DNA of 46,632 bases from Alphaproteobacteria bacterium (GTDB lineage: Bacteria; Pseudomonadota; Alphaproteobacteria; DSM-16000; Inquilinaceae): NCBI GenBank assembly GCA_028284045.1, contig JANQSN010000031.1, positions 1 to 46,632 of the forward strand. The letters run 5' to 3'. Position 1 is the stretch's first letter, and each line of letters starts with the position of its first letter. Positions 32,371 through 40,099 of the stretch are shown here, piece after piece. The translations under genes and the position numbers were made by a program. Under the pieces are notes generated by a model. The model was not told the DNA's origin. It saw only the letters and a program-made list of their open reading frames with translations, and did no database searches.

Positions 32371-32435
32371 AGAGCAGGATCGTCTTGGCTGGAATCGCCC
32401 ACGGGCGATACCAGCCAAGACGTGAATCCTGCTCT
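32371..32435. repeat. Large palindromic AGAGC-type repeat
   Basis: AGAGCAGGAT (32371-32380) pairs with ATCCTGCTCT (32426-32435), and CGTCTTGGCTGG (32381-32392) with CCAGCCAAGACG (32411-32422). An inner ATCGCCC/GGGCGAT stem closes the tip with one A/A mismatch below it. A three-base TGA bulge is only on the 3' side, the same layout as the element at 4061-4114. The outer arm resembles that at 4126-4167. Confidence 0.85.
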
Positions 32436-32447
32436 CATCTATCATCG

Positions 32448-32506
32448 GAGCGCGATTCACGGGTTAGGTGTAAACAGGTCTGTTTCCACCTAACCCGACC
32501 GCGCTC
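32448..32506. repeat. Second large palindrome, ending at the TauE stop
   Basis: GAGCGCG (32448-32454) pairs with CGCGCTC (32500-32506), and GGGTTAGGTG (32461-32470) with CACCTAACCC (32487-32496). AAACA/TGTTT form the tip around GGTC. Unequal internal loops (ATTCAC against GAC) separate outer and inner stems. Its right end meets the stop codon of the minus-strand TauE/SafE gene at 32506-32508. Confidence 0.8.
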
Positions 32507-33267
32507 TAGAGGGCCGCCCGGACCACCAGGAGCGCGCCGAGGCCGATCAGGGTGACCAGCACCAAGCGGCGGAAGCCCGCGGCCGACAGCCGGACGCTCG
32601 CCCGCGCGCCAAGCCGCACCCCCAGCGCCACCGGCACCACCCCCGCGAGGGACGCAACCGCCGTCAGCGGCGTCAGGATCTCCAGCCGCGCCAGCCCCGC
32701 CATCATCAGCAGGCTGGACCAGGTGAAGGACAGGTTGATGGCCTGGACGAACTGCCGCGGCGGGATCTGCAGGGCCAACATGTAGGCCAGCACCGGCATC
32801 ACCTGCGAGCCGGTGAGGCCGTTCACCGTGCCGGTCGCGAACCCGACGGGCACGCGCAGCCGGCCGGCGGCCGCCGCGGCCAGGCCGCGCGGCGGACGGC
32901 CCAGCGCCACCAGCGCATAGACCACCAGCACCACGCCGAGCACCGCCGCCGCCGGCTCGCCCTCGATCAGGGTCAACAGCCACAGCCCCAGCAGGATGCC
33001 GGGCGCCTGGGCCAGATAGAGCGGCCAGAACCGCCCCAGCACCGGCCGCGGATCGCCGGTTCCCGCCAGCACCAGGAGATTGCTGGCCAGCGACGGGATC
33101 AGCACCAGGGCGATCGCCTGCTCCAGCGGGACCGACAGCACCATCAGCGGCAGACAGGTGGTGGAGAACCCCAGGCCCGTCGCCCCTTTGACGAAGGCCG
33201 CCGCCAGCCAGGCCGCCACGACGCCCGCCAGGATCGGCGCGGGTGCTGCCAGCGCGCCGTCAATCAT
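32506..33267 (-). CDS. TauE/SafE-family exporter
   Basis: 253-residue membrane protein with about eight helices in two repeats. The repeat hallmarks are AAFVKGATGLGFSTTCLPLM in the first half and PVGFATGTVNGLTGSQVMPVLAYML in the second. Members export sulfite, sulfoacetate or other organic acids; the substrate is not predictable. No sulfur-metabolism gene is nearby. The stop codon is supplied by, or touches, a large palindrome. Confidence 0.88.
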   Translation of the reverse strand: MIDGALAAPAPILAGVVAAWLAAAFVKGATGLGFSTTCLPLMVLSVPLEQAIALVLIPSLASNLLVLAGTGDPRPVLGRFWPLYLAQAPGILLGLWLLTLIEGEPAAAVLGVVLVVYALVALGRPPRGLAAAAAGRLRVPVGFATGTVNGLTGSQVMPVLAYMLALQIPPRQFVQAINLSFTWSSLLMMAGLARLEILTPLTAVASLAGVVPVALGVRLGARASVRLSAAGFRRLVLVTLIGLGALLVVRAAL

Positions 33268-33415
33268 CGCACCGCGGCCGGCCCGTCACCGATCGCCGAT
33301 CGACGAGCCCCCCGCCGCCAGTCATCCCGCGCTGCACACTTTTTTGTCCATCAAGTGAGATCGGCACCTGTATCGTTGCCGGGTGGCGCATTGGCGGGGA
33401 GTGAACAAGAAGACC

Positions 33416-34465
33416 ATGCGCGTGTCCATCTACCGCGGGGCGCGACCGGCGGCGAAAACCCTGGGCCGGCTGCTCGCCATCGCCGCGCTGGTCGCGGTCA
33501 GCGGCCCGGCGGTGGGCAGCGAGACCCTGGAGACCGTGCGCGAGCGGGGCCTGCTGAAATGCGGCGTCACCGCGTCCGGCGATGGGCTGTCGCACATCGA
33601 TGCCGAAGGCCGGCGCACCGGCTTCTTCCCGGAGATGTGCCGCGCGCTGGCCGCCGCGATCTTCGCCGACGCAGACGCCGTTACCTTCGTGGAGACCGAC
33701 TTCGTCACCCGGTTCGACGCGCTCGCCGACGACGCCTTCGACGTGCTGATGAGCACGACCACCTGGACCAGCGGGCGCGATGCCGGGCTCGGCCTCGCCT
33801 TCACGCACACGCTGATCTACGACGAGCAGGGCTTCCTGGCGCATCGCTCGCTGGGGGCCACACAGCTCGACGAGCTCGGCCCGACCACCGTCTGCGTCCA
33901 CGAGAACACCACGACGATCGACAATCTCCGGGATCTCGTGGATCGCCGGTTCCCCGACTTCACCGTCCTGCCCTTCCGATCGCCGGAGATGGGGTACGAG
34001 GCGTTCTTCGCCCGGGAATGCGATGTCCTGACCCAGGACCGGCTGGCCCTGATGGCGCAGCGCCTGGTTTGGGCGGACGATCCCGAGGATTATGTCCTGT
34101 TTCCCGATGTCATCGCGCGCGAGCCGCTGGGACCGGTCGTGCGCCAAGGCGATCCCGGTTGGTTCGATCTCGTGCAGTGGGCCATGTTCGCCCTGATCGT
34201 CGCCGAAGCGCACGGGATCGACAGCACGAATGTGGACGCGGCCCTGACCACAACGCATCCGGAGGTGGCCCGGCTCTTGGGTGTCGAGGGGTCGGTCGGT
34301 GCCGAGCTTGGCGTCGCGCCCGACTGGGCCTACCAGGCGATCCGACAGGTCGGCAGTTACGGGGAGGTGTTCGACCGCACGCTGGGCCGTGCCATCGGGA
34401 TAGATCGCGGGCTGAACGATCTGTGGACGCGGGGCGGGCTGCTCTACGCGCCGCCGTTCCGCTGA
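33416..34465 (+). CDS. Periplasmic amino-acid-type binding protein (AapJ-like)
   Basis: 349 residues from the ATG at 33416. The signal peptide (GRLLAIAALVAVSGPAVGS) has its cleavage site near residue 35. The mature protein follows the general L-amino acid binding pattern: TLETVRERGLLKCGVTASGDG, GFFPEMCRALAAAIF, a DVLMSTTTWTSGRDAGLGLAF stretch, and a C-terminal DWAYQAIRQVGSYGEVFDRTLG. It differs from a transport partner in that no permease or ATPase gene is near; a histidine kinase gene follows after six bases. It therefore probably delivers ligand information to the kinase. Upstream GTG starts (33383, 33401) are possible. Confidence 0.85.
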   Translation: MRVSIYRGARPAAKTLGRLLAIAALVAVSGPAVGSETLETVRERGLLKCGVTASGDGLSHIDAEGRRTGFFPEMCRALAAAIFADADAVTFVETDFVTRFDALADDAFDVLMSTTTWTSGRDAGLGLAFTHTLIYDEQGFLAHRSLGATQLDELGPTTVCVHENTTTIDNLRDLVDRRFPDFTVLPFRSPEMGYEAFFARECDVLTQDRLALMAQRLVWADDPEDYVLFPDVIAREPLGPVVRQGDPGWFDLVQWAMFALIVAEAHGIDSTNVDAALTTTHPEVARLLGVEGSVGAELGVAPDWAYQAIRQVGSYGEVFDRTLGRAIGIDRGLNDLWTRGGLLYAPPFR

Positions 34466-34471
34466 TCTGCG

Positions 34472-36478
34472 ATGGCAACGGACCCTCGGCCCCGTTGGTC
34501 CTCCAGGCGCCACCTGGCGCCGTTCGGCTGGTCGCGCGTCTCGGGCCGGCTGATCCTCTCCCTGGTCGGCCTGGCGGTGGTGGTCTGCGGGGCGATCGCA
34601 GCCGGGCTGGTCGGCTTCCACCAGTTCAGCCGCGACTACAACCGGCTGGTGGAGGAGACCTTGCCGCATCTGGCCGACGTCGCGCGGATCGGCCAGCTCT
34701 CCCAGGCGGTCGCGTCGGCCGCACCGGCGCTGGCGACCGTCGATTTCGACTATGAGCGCCACGTCGCCAACAATCTGGTGCTGGACCATCTCCAGTTGCT
34801 CGACCTGCACCTGGAATCGGTGATCGCGCGGCACCCGCATGGCAATGCGTTCGGCGAAGGCCCCTTCCGACGCGTCTACGACAGCCGGGATGCGCTCCTG
34901 GACAACCTGGAGCGGCTGAACGAGACCGTGGCCGAGCGTATCGCGCTCACCCAGGAGATCGATGTCGCGATCGGCGATCTGAGCGCGATGCTCGACGACG
35001 TCGCGCGGCTCGACCGCTATCTGACGGCGCGGCTGTTGAGCGCCGCCAGCGACCGGCCCGCCACCGATCGCACGGTGGACGTCCCGGTCCTGGCCGCGGC
35101 GCTGGCTTGGACGGAATCGGCCCGGCGCGCCGCCAATGCGCTGATCCGCCTGGCCTCGTTCGATAATCCGGCGGTCGTACGCCGCGCCCGGCGCGATCTG
35201 GCACCGGATCTCGACGCGGCGCTGGCGGGACCGGAGGCCCTGCTGCTGCCGGCCAACCTCGCCCCGCTGCCCGCGGCGATACGCGCCCGCCTGAACCGGT
35301 TGGCCGATGACCGGAGCGGCCTGGTTCCGCTGCGCCTGGCGTTGAGCGAGGTCGCCTTGCAGGCGCACGGGATGACCCGCCGCAACACCTTTCTCGCCAG
35401 CCAGTTCGTCGCCGCCGTGGTGGAGATCGGCAACGGCATCACGGCGGAGACGGAACGGCGCTATGGCGAGGTGGCGGGCCTGGCGCGCAGCTTCGTCATC
35501 ATGCTGGCCTCCATCGGCGCCTTCACGATCGTCGCCGTCGCCGGGCTGTCGCTCTATATCCGGCGATCCGTGCTGCTGCGGCTGCTCGGTCTCAGCGATG
35601 CGCTGGGCCGGCGGGTCGACGGTCTGCCCGCCGACATCCCGGTCGGCGGGCGCGACGAGATCGCCGAGATCGGCCAGGCGGCCCGCTTCTTCCTCGACGT
35701 CATCGAGGAGCGCGAGCGCCGGCTGGAGGCCGCCCGCAACGAGGCGATGCACCTCGCCGCGCGGGCGGAGGCGGCCAACCGCGCCAAGTCGACCTTCCTC
35801 GCCAAGATGAGCCACGAGCTGCGGACGCCGCTCAACGCGATCATCGGCTTCTCCGACCTCATGCAACAGGGCCTGGCGAACCCGAAGGCGGTCGGCGGCT
35901 ATGCCAAGGACATCAACGACAGCGGCCAACACCTGCTGGCGCTGATCAACAATCTCCTGGACCTGACACAGATCGAGAGCGGCCATTGGGCCCGGCGCGC
36001 GCAGCGCTTCGAGGCGGCGCGCGCCGTCGCCGCGCTGGAGCCGGAGATCCGCCTGCAGCTCCGCGAGCGCCGCCAATCCCTGGCACGGAAGATCCCGGAG
36101 GGTCTGGAGGTCTACGCCGACCCGCTGGCCTTCCGGCAGATTCTTCTGAACCTGCTGACCAACGCCATGAAGTTCTCCCACGCCGGGACGGCGATCCGCG
36201 TGGTCGCGCAGCCCATCGACGGCCGCCTGATGGTCAGCGTCATCGACCAGGGCGTCGGCATCTCCGACGACGAGATCGCCCGCGTGCACCATCCCTTCCA
36301 TCAGGCCGGCCCGGCGACCATGCCGCGGATGGAGGGCGTCGGCCTCGGCCTCGCCATCGTCGACAACCTGGCCCGCATCGAAGGCGGTTCGCTGGAGATC
36401 CACAGCACGCGCGGCGCCGGCACGACCGTCACCGTCAGCTTCGCGCTGGCCGAGATACCCCCGGACCGCGGCGCCTGA
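34472..36478 (+). CDS. Sensor histidine kinase with large periplasmic domain (TorS-like)
   Basis: 668-residue membrane kinase. TM1 is at about 27-49 and TM2 at about 341-363, leaving a helical periplasmic domain of roughly 290 residues, as in TorS-type sensors that read a binding protein. A HAMP-like linker follows, then HisKA with the phosphorylated His448 in KMSHELRTPLNAIIGF. The ATP-binding part has QILLNLLTNAMKFS (N box), DQGVGISD (G1) and GVGLGLAIVDN (G2). No receiver domain is attached and no response regulator is in the window. Six bases after the binding protein gene, so the two are surely co-expressed. Confidence 0.9.
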   Translation: MATDPRPRWSSRRHLAPFGWSRVSGRLILSLVGLAVVVCGAIAAGLVGFHQFSRDYNRLVEETLPHLADVARIGQLSQAVASAAPALATVDFDYERHVANNLVLDHLQLLDLHLESVIARHPHGNAFGEGPFRRVYDSRDALLDNLERLNETVAERIALTQEIDVAIGDLSAMLDDVARLDRYLTARLLSAASDRPATDRTVDVPVLAAALAWTESARRAANALIRLASFDNPAVVRRARRDLAPDLDAALAGPEALLLPANLAPLPAAIRARLNRLADDRSGLVPLRLALSEVALQAHGMTRRNTFLASQFVAAVVEIGNGITAETERRYGEVAGLARSFVIMLASIGAFTIVAVAGLSLYIRRSVLLRLLGLSDALGRRVDGLPADIPVGGRDEIAEIGQAARFFLDVIEERERRLEAARNEAMHLAARAEAANRAKSTFLAKMSHELRTPLNAIIGFSDLMQQGLANPKAVGGYAKDINDSGQHLLALINNLLDLTQIESGHWARRAQRFEAARAVAALEPEIRLQLRERRQSLARKIPEGLEVYADPLAFRQILLNLLTNAMKFSHAGTAIRVVAQPIDGRLMVSVIDQGVGISDDEIARVHHPFHQAGPATMPRMEGVGLGLAIVDNLARIEGGSLEIHSTRGAGTTVTVSFALAEIPPDRGA

Positions 36479-36510
36479 CCGACGGCGCCGCGATCCACCG
36501 GCGGCGAAGC

Positions 36511-36942
36511 CTATTGCAGGGTGAGATCCGCCACGCCCAGCGGCACGGCGAATTCCTCGCACCAGACATAGACCTGGTCGTAGTCGGCGACATCGATGCC
36601 GGCCGGCAGGGCATAGGTCTGCGCGCCGGTCAGCGAGGCCAGGGGGCCGGACTGGGAAGCCGGATCATAGACCCCGTCGCGCCCGAGGCCGATCACCGGG
36701 TCGGGGGCGCCGTCCAGGCTGAAATCGCTGGCCAGGCTGACCACCCATTCCTCGCCGGTCCAGAAGACCGCCGCTTCGCCGGTGGTGACGTGGTCGCTGG
36801 CACCGACGAACTGGCCGGCGGCGGTCTGCTGGCCGGTCGCGAGATGGGCGACCTCCCCGGTCGGCGCGCCGCCCGCGGCGGTCACGCACCCGGCGAGCAG
36901 GACGGCGGCGGCCACAGGCACGACATGACGGTGAAACAGCAT
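36511..36942 (-). CDS. DM13-domain lipoprotein
   Basis: 143 residues. The lipobox is LLAGC at about 15-19, after the basic MLFHRHVVP start. The rest is one DM13 domain: GQFVGASDHVTTGEAAVFW, WVVSLASDFSLDGAPDPVIG, and LPAGIDVADYDQVYVWCEEFAVPLGVA. DM13 has been proposed to be a redox domain with its conserved Cys in WCE. The envelope location agrees with that idea. Convergent with the kinase gene, so not obviously linked to it. Confidence 0.85.
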   Translation of the reverse strand: MLFHRHVVPVAAAVLLAGCVTAAGGAPTGEVAHLATGQQTAAGQFVGASDHVTTGEAAVFWTGEEWVVSLASDFSLDGAPDPVIGLGRDGVYDPASQSGPLASLTGAQTYALPAGIDVADYDQVYVWCEEFAVPLGVADLTLQ

Positions 36943-37101
36943 GATCGACTCCTCAGGGCTTCGGGGCCGCGGGCCGCAAGGGGGCGTCACGCCTTGCCCT
37001 CAGCCCGCGATCGCCCTTCGACGGTTGGGGAATCGCCTGTCGTTACGCCGCTCACGCCCTGTTGACCTCGGGTGAGCGGGTGCGGGTCGGCCCGTGCGCC
37101 G

Positions 37102-37872
37102 TCAGACCAGCTCGATCCGCTGGTTGGCGACCAGCAGCAGCAGGACCTGCGCCATCAGGTCGTTGCCGTCGTCCCACAGCTCGCGATGGATCGGTACGAC
37201 GGCCTTTGGGCCGGCGGTGACGCTGATCGCGGTCAGGGTGTGGGCGCCGTCGATCCGCCGGGTCTCCGCGCCGGCCAGCGCAATCTCCGTCCACGGCGCC
37301 TGCAGCATCGGGCGGTCGCCCGCCGCCACGGAAAGGGACTGCCGGTTCAGCGAGAGCGCGAGTGACCGGTTGGGTGCCCACCGCTCCAGCGCCGCGACCT
37401 CGTTGCGAAAGCGCTGGAGCAGCGCCATCGCCGCAACCGCCAGGGCGACCGCGTAGACGACGGCCAAACCGGCCAGGTTGCCGGCCAGCGACACCGCGCC
37501 GGAAACCGAGCCGACCGCCAGGATGAACAGGGGCAGCCCGACCAGCAGGGTGACGGCCAGGGCCATCGCCTGCGCGGCGCGGCCCATCACCAGCCGGCCC
37601 ACGCCGCGGCGCCCGATCGCCGTCGCCTGCATCACGCGTTCGGGATCGAACCGCGCACCCGCCGACCGCGCCAGCCGGGCGATGGCCAGGCCGGTCGGGC
37701 TGTCGGCGGCGATGCGGGCGACCCGCCCGCGCGCCCATTGGATGTCCCGGGCGGGCTGGTAATAGACCTCTTCGGCGGCGTCGCCGTCGGGCTGTGCCGC
37801 GCCAGGCGCCGCGGCGGCGTCGCCCTCCGCGGCCGGTGCGGCGTCCGTGCCGGCGGGTTCGCCGCTGGTCAC
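37102..37872 (-). CDS. Two-helix membrane protein of unknown function
   Basis: 256 residues, no family recognised. An acidic Ala/Pro-rich N-terminus (about 1-45) is followed by a basic cytoplasmic stretch and two helices at about 105-127 (ALAVTLLVGLPLFILAVGSV) and 133-155. A beta-rich C-terminal region (SLALSLNRQSLSVAAGDRPM to VVPIHRELWDDGNDLMAQVL) resembles a PH-like domain but this is weak. It lies 37 bases after the lipoprotein gene at 37910-38494 on the same strand, so they are likely one transcript. Confidence 0.65.
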   Translation of the reverse strand: MTSGEPAGTDAAPAAEGDAAAAPGAAQPDGDAAEEVYYQPARDIQWARGRVARIAADSPTGLAIARLARSAGARFDPERVMQATAIGRRGVGRLVMGRAAQAMALAVTLLVGLPLFILAVGSVSGAVSLAGNLAGLAVVYAVALAVAAMALLQRFRNEVAALERWAPNRSLALSLNRQSLSVAAGDRPMLQAPWTEIALAGAETRRIDGAHTLTAISVTAGPKAVVPIHRELWDDGNDLMAQVLLLLVANQRIELV

Positions 37873-37909
37873 CGGCGGGGGTGGCCGATCGGCGCTCTGA
37901 GGAGCGCCG

Positions 37910-38494
37910 TCAGCCCCCCATGGTGCGCATCAGCCGGGCCTGCAGCACCCGGCGGATCTCATCGTCGACCCAACGGGTATAGTCGAGGAGCATGCGGTCG
38001 CCGTCGATCTGCCGGATATAGGTCTGGCGCTCCTGGCGGCCGTCCTCGGTCTGGGCGGTCACATGCACCACCAGCCGGTCGGGGGTGAGCTGGGCGGTCG
38101 CCCGGGCCTCGTCGCTTTCGGGGGGCGGGTTGTCCGCCCAGGCGAACACCGCCGGATCCTCCGTCGGCACGAAGGCCAGCCGGGCTTGGCGGATGGTCAC
38201 GGGCTCGGCGGTCTCCGCCGTCTCCTCCGTCGCCTCCCAATTCCGCCAGGTGACCGAGAAGGTGTTCTCGTCGCCGCCTTCGACCAGCACCGCCAGCGTG
38301 CGCTGGCGCTCGCTGCCACTGGTGGTCGTGCCCTCCCAGCGGCCCAGGAAGGGCTGGATCAGTTCCGGACCGCCGCTGAACACCAGGGGCCGCTCGGTCG
38401 ATTGGACCGGCGGCGCGGTCGGCTCGCTCGTGCTGCATCCGCCCACCAGGAAGAAGACGGCGAGAACCGTCGACAGGGACCGCCAAACCGCCAT
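37910..38494 (-). CDS. Lipoprotein of unknown function
   Basis: 194 residues. Signal MAVWRSLSTVLAVFFLVGGC ends in a lipobox with the lipidated Cys at 20. The mature part begins with a Ser/Thr/Pro-rich linker; then LIQPFLGRWEGTTTSGSERQ suggests a small beta-barrel lipocalin-like start, and later DTYIRQIDGDRMLLDYTRWV-like strands close it. No named family. First gene of a two-gene transcript with the membrane protein at 37102-37872. The ATG at 38494 is the only start that gives a complete signal. Confidence 0.7.
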   Translation of the reverse strand: MAVWRSLSTVLAVFFLVGGCSTSEPTAPPVQSTERPLVFSGGPELIQPFLGRWEGTTTSGSERQRTLAVLVEGGDENTFSVTWRNWEATEETAETAEPVTIRQARLAFVPTEDPAVFAWADNPPPESDEARATAQLTPDRLVVHVTAQTEDGRQERQTYIRQIDGDRMLLDYTRWVDDEIRRVLQARLMRTMGG

Positions 38495-38582
38495 GACCGA
38501 GGTTCCTTCGTTGTCGTGCCCGATAGGCCGGGTCATACCACGGACCCGGGCGGCCCGGTAAGGCCCGACACAACCGGGACCG

Positions 38583-39014
38583 TCACCGCGCACCAGCCGT
38601 GGGCGGGGCCTGGGTGTCGCCGCCGCGGAACACCAACCGGCTGGACGCCCAGTAGTTCCAGGCGAAGGACCCGACGATGCCGGCCAGCTTGGCCAACAGC
38701 GCCGGCACAACCCAATGGCACACCCAGACGATGGCCGAGCTGACCGCCAGCCCGCCGGCCGCCACCGCCAGGAAGCCGATCCCGCGACGCACCGCGACCC
38801 GGCCGCGGCTGGTGTCGCGGAAGGTCCACAGCTTGTTGAGAAGATAGCTGTTGGTCGCGGCCACCAGGAAACCGGCGACATGCGCCGGCATCAGGCCGAC
38901 GCCCGCCTCGAAATGCAGGACCGCGAAGACTGCGAGGTCGATGCCGGTATTGATCACGCCGACCACGGCGAAACGGCCCATCCGGGCGGCGCCCGCGGGC
39001 CGCCATCGGCTCAT
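38583..39014 (-). CDS. GtrA-family membrane protein
   Basis: 143 residues with four helices. RFAVVGVINTGIDLAVFAVL at the N-terminus and FLVAATNSYLLNKLWTFRD are the GtrA marks. GtrA-like proteins help flip undecaprenyl-phosphate-linked sugars across the membrane and work with GT2 enzymes. The ATG at 39014 overlaps the GT2 stop (ATGA), so the pair is coupled. Likely topology is as for family members, with both ends in the cytoplasm. Confidence 0.9.
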   Translation of the reverse strand: MSRWRPAGAARMGRFAVVGVINTGIDLAVFAVLHFEAGVGLMPAHVAGFLVAATNSYLLNKLWTFRDTSRGRVAVRRGIGFLAVAAGGLAVSSAIVWVCHWVVPALLAKLAGIVGSFAWNYWASSRLVFRGGDTQAPPTAGAR

Positions 39015-40054
39015 CCCGCCCGGTCCCCGCCCGGGTCGGCGGGCGGATCCGCCGTCGGCGGCGGCGCGACACCCCAGCGCTGGCGCACGACATAGATCGG
39101 CCGGCCCTTTGCCTCGTGATAGAGCCGCCCGAGATACTCCCCGATCACGCCCAAGCTGATGAGCTGCACCCCGCCCAGGAACAGCACCGCCACCATGATC
39201 GAGGCGAAGCCCGGCACGTCGCGGCCGAAGGCGATCGTCCGCACGATCAGGAAGGCGGCATAGGCGAACCCGGCCAGCGCCACCGCCGCGCCCAGATAGC
39301 TCCACAGCCGCAGCGGCACGGTGGAGAAGCTGGTGATGCCGTCCAGCGCGAAGTTCCACAGCCGCCAGTAGTTCCACGAACTCGATCCGGCCGCCCGCGG
39401 CGCGCGGACATAGGGCACCGCCGCCTGGTGAAAGCCGACCCAGGCGAACAGGCCCTTCATGAACCGGTTGCGCTCGCGCAAGCCCCGCACCGCGTCCACC
39501 ACCGCGCGGTCCATCAGCCGGAAATCCCCGGTATCCGCCGGGATCGGCACCGAGGTCAGCCGGTTGAACAGCCGATAGAAGCCATGCGCCGTCCAGCGCT
39601 TGAAGACGCCGTCGCTGGCCCGGTCGGCGCGCACGCCGTAGACCACGTCGTACCCCGCGCGCCACTTCTCCACGAAGGGTTCGATCAGCGCCGGCGGATC
39701 CTGCAGGTCGACGTCGATCGCCACCACCGCGTCGCCGAGGGCGGCGTCGAGGCCGGCGGTCAACGCCTGCTCCTTGCCGAAATTGCGGGCGAGCGCCACC
39801 ACCTTCAGCCGCGGCTGGCGCCGCCGGTGGGCGAGCAGGGCGGGCAGGGTCGCGTCGCGGCTGCCGTCGTCGACGGCGACGATCTCCCAATCGTCGGCGA
39901 CCCGGTCCAGCACCGGCTCCACCGCCGCGAAGAAGCGGTCGAGCACCGCGGCCTCGTTGAACATCGGCACGACGAGCGACAGCGTCAGCGGCTGCCGCCG
40001 CGGGACCGGCCCGCCGTCGCCCGCCGCCGCCGTGGCGGCGGGATCAGTCCCCAT
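39011..40054 (-). CDS. Family 2 glycosyltransferase (polyprenyl-phosphate sugar transferase type)
   Basis: 347 residues from the ATG at 40054. GT2 catalytic domain: LSLVVPMFNEAAVLDRFF, VAVDDGSRDATLPALLA, AIDVDLQDPPALIEPFVEKW and ADTGDFRLMDRAVVDAVRGL, then two C-terminal membrane helices and HEAKGRPIYVVRQRWG. This is the DPM1/GtrB/ArnC layout, which makes polyprenyl-phosphate sugars. A GTG at 40090 would start 12 codons earlier and overlap the epimerase stop by 14 bases. A 33-base tandem duplication lies exactly there, so the true start is uncertain. Operon: epimerase, GT2, GtrA. Confidence 0.9.
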   Translation of the reverse strand: MGTDPAATAAAGDGGPVPRRQPLTLSLVVPMFNEAAVLDRFFAAVEPVLDRVADDWEIVAVDDGSRDATLPALLAHRRRQPRLKVVALARNFGKEQALTAGLDAALGDAVVAIDVDLQDPPALIEPFVEKWRAGYDVVYGVRADRASDGVFKRWTAHGFYRLFNRLTSVPIPADTGDFRLMDRAVVDAVRGLRERNRFMKGLFAWVGFHQAAVPYVRAPRAAGSSSWNYWRLWNFALDGITSFSTVPLRLWSYLGAAVALAGFAYAAFLIVRTIAFGRDVPGFASIMVAVLFLGGVQLISLGVIGEYLGRLYHEAKGRPIYVVRQRWGVAPPPTADPPADPGGDRAG

Positions 40055-40099
40055 CACCGCCGCCGCGGCGGTGGGATCAGTCCCCGTCACCGCCGCCGC
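40034..40099. repeat. 33-base tandem duplication at a gene junction
   Basis: 40034-40066 and 40067-40099 are 31 of 33 identical. Period 33 is 11 codons, so in the GT2 frame it encodes two versions of an 11-residue unit (VTGTDPTAAAA and VMGTDPAATAA). The epimerase stop codon at 40077-40079 lies in the second copy. One of the two differences turns GTGACG into GTGATG, creating the ATG at 40054. Confidence 0.9.

Noticed and set aside
33260..36562. Minus-strand frame of 1100 codons
   Set aside because: It lies antisense to the binding protein and kinase genes, which have clear motifs; its translation is low-complexity Arg/Gln/Ala.
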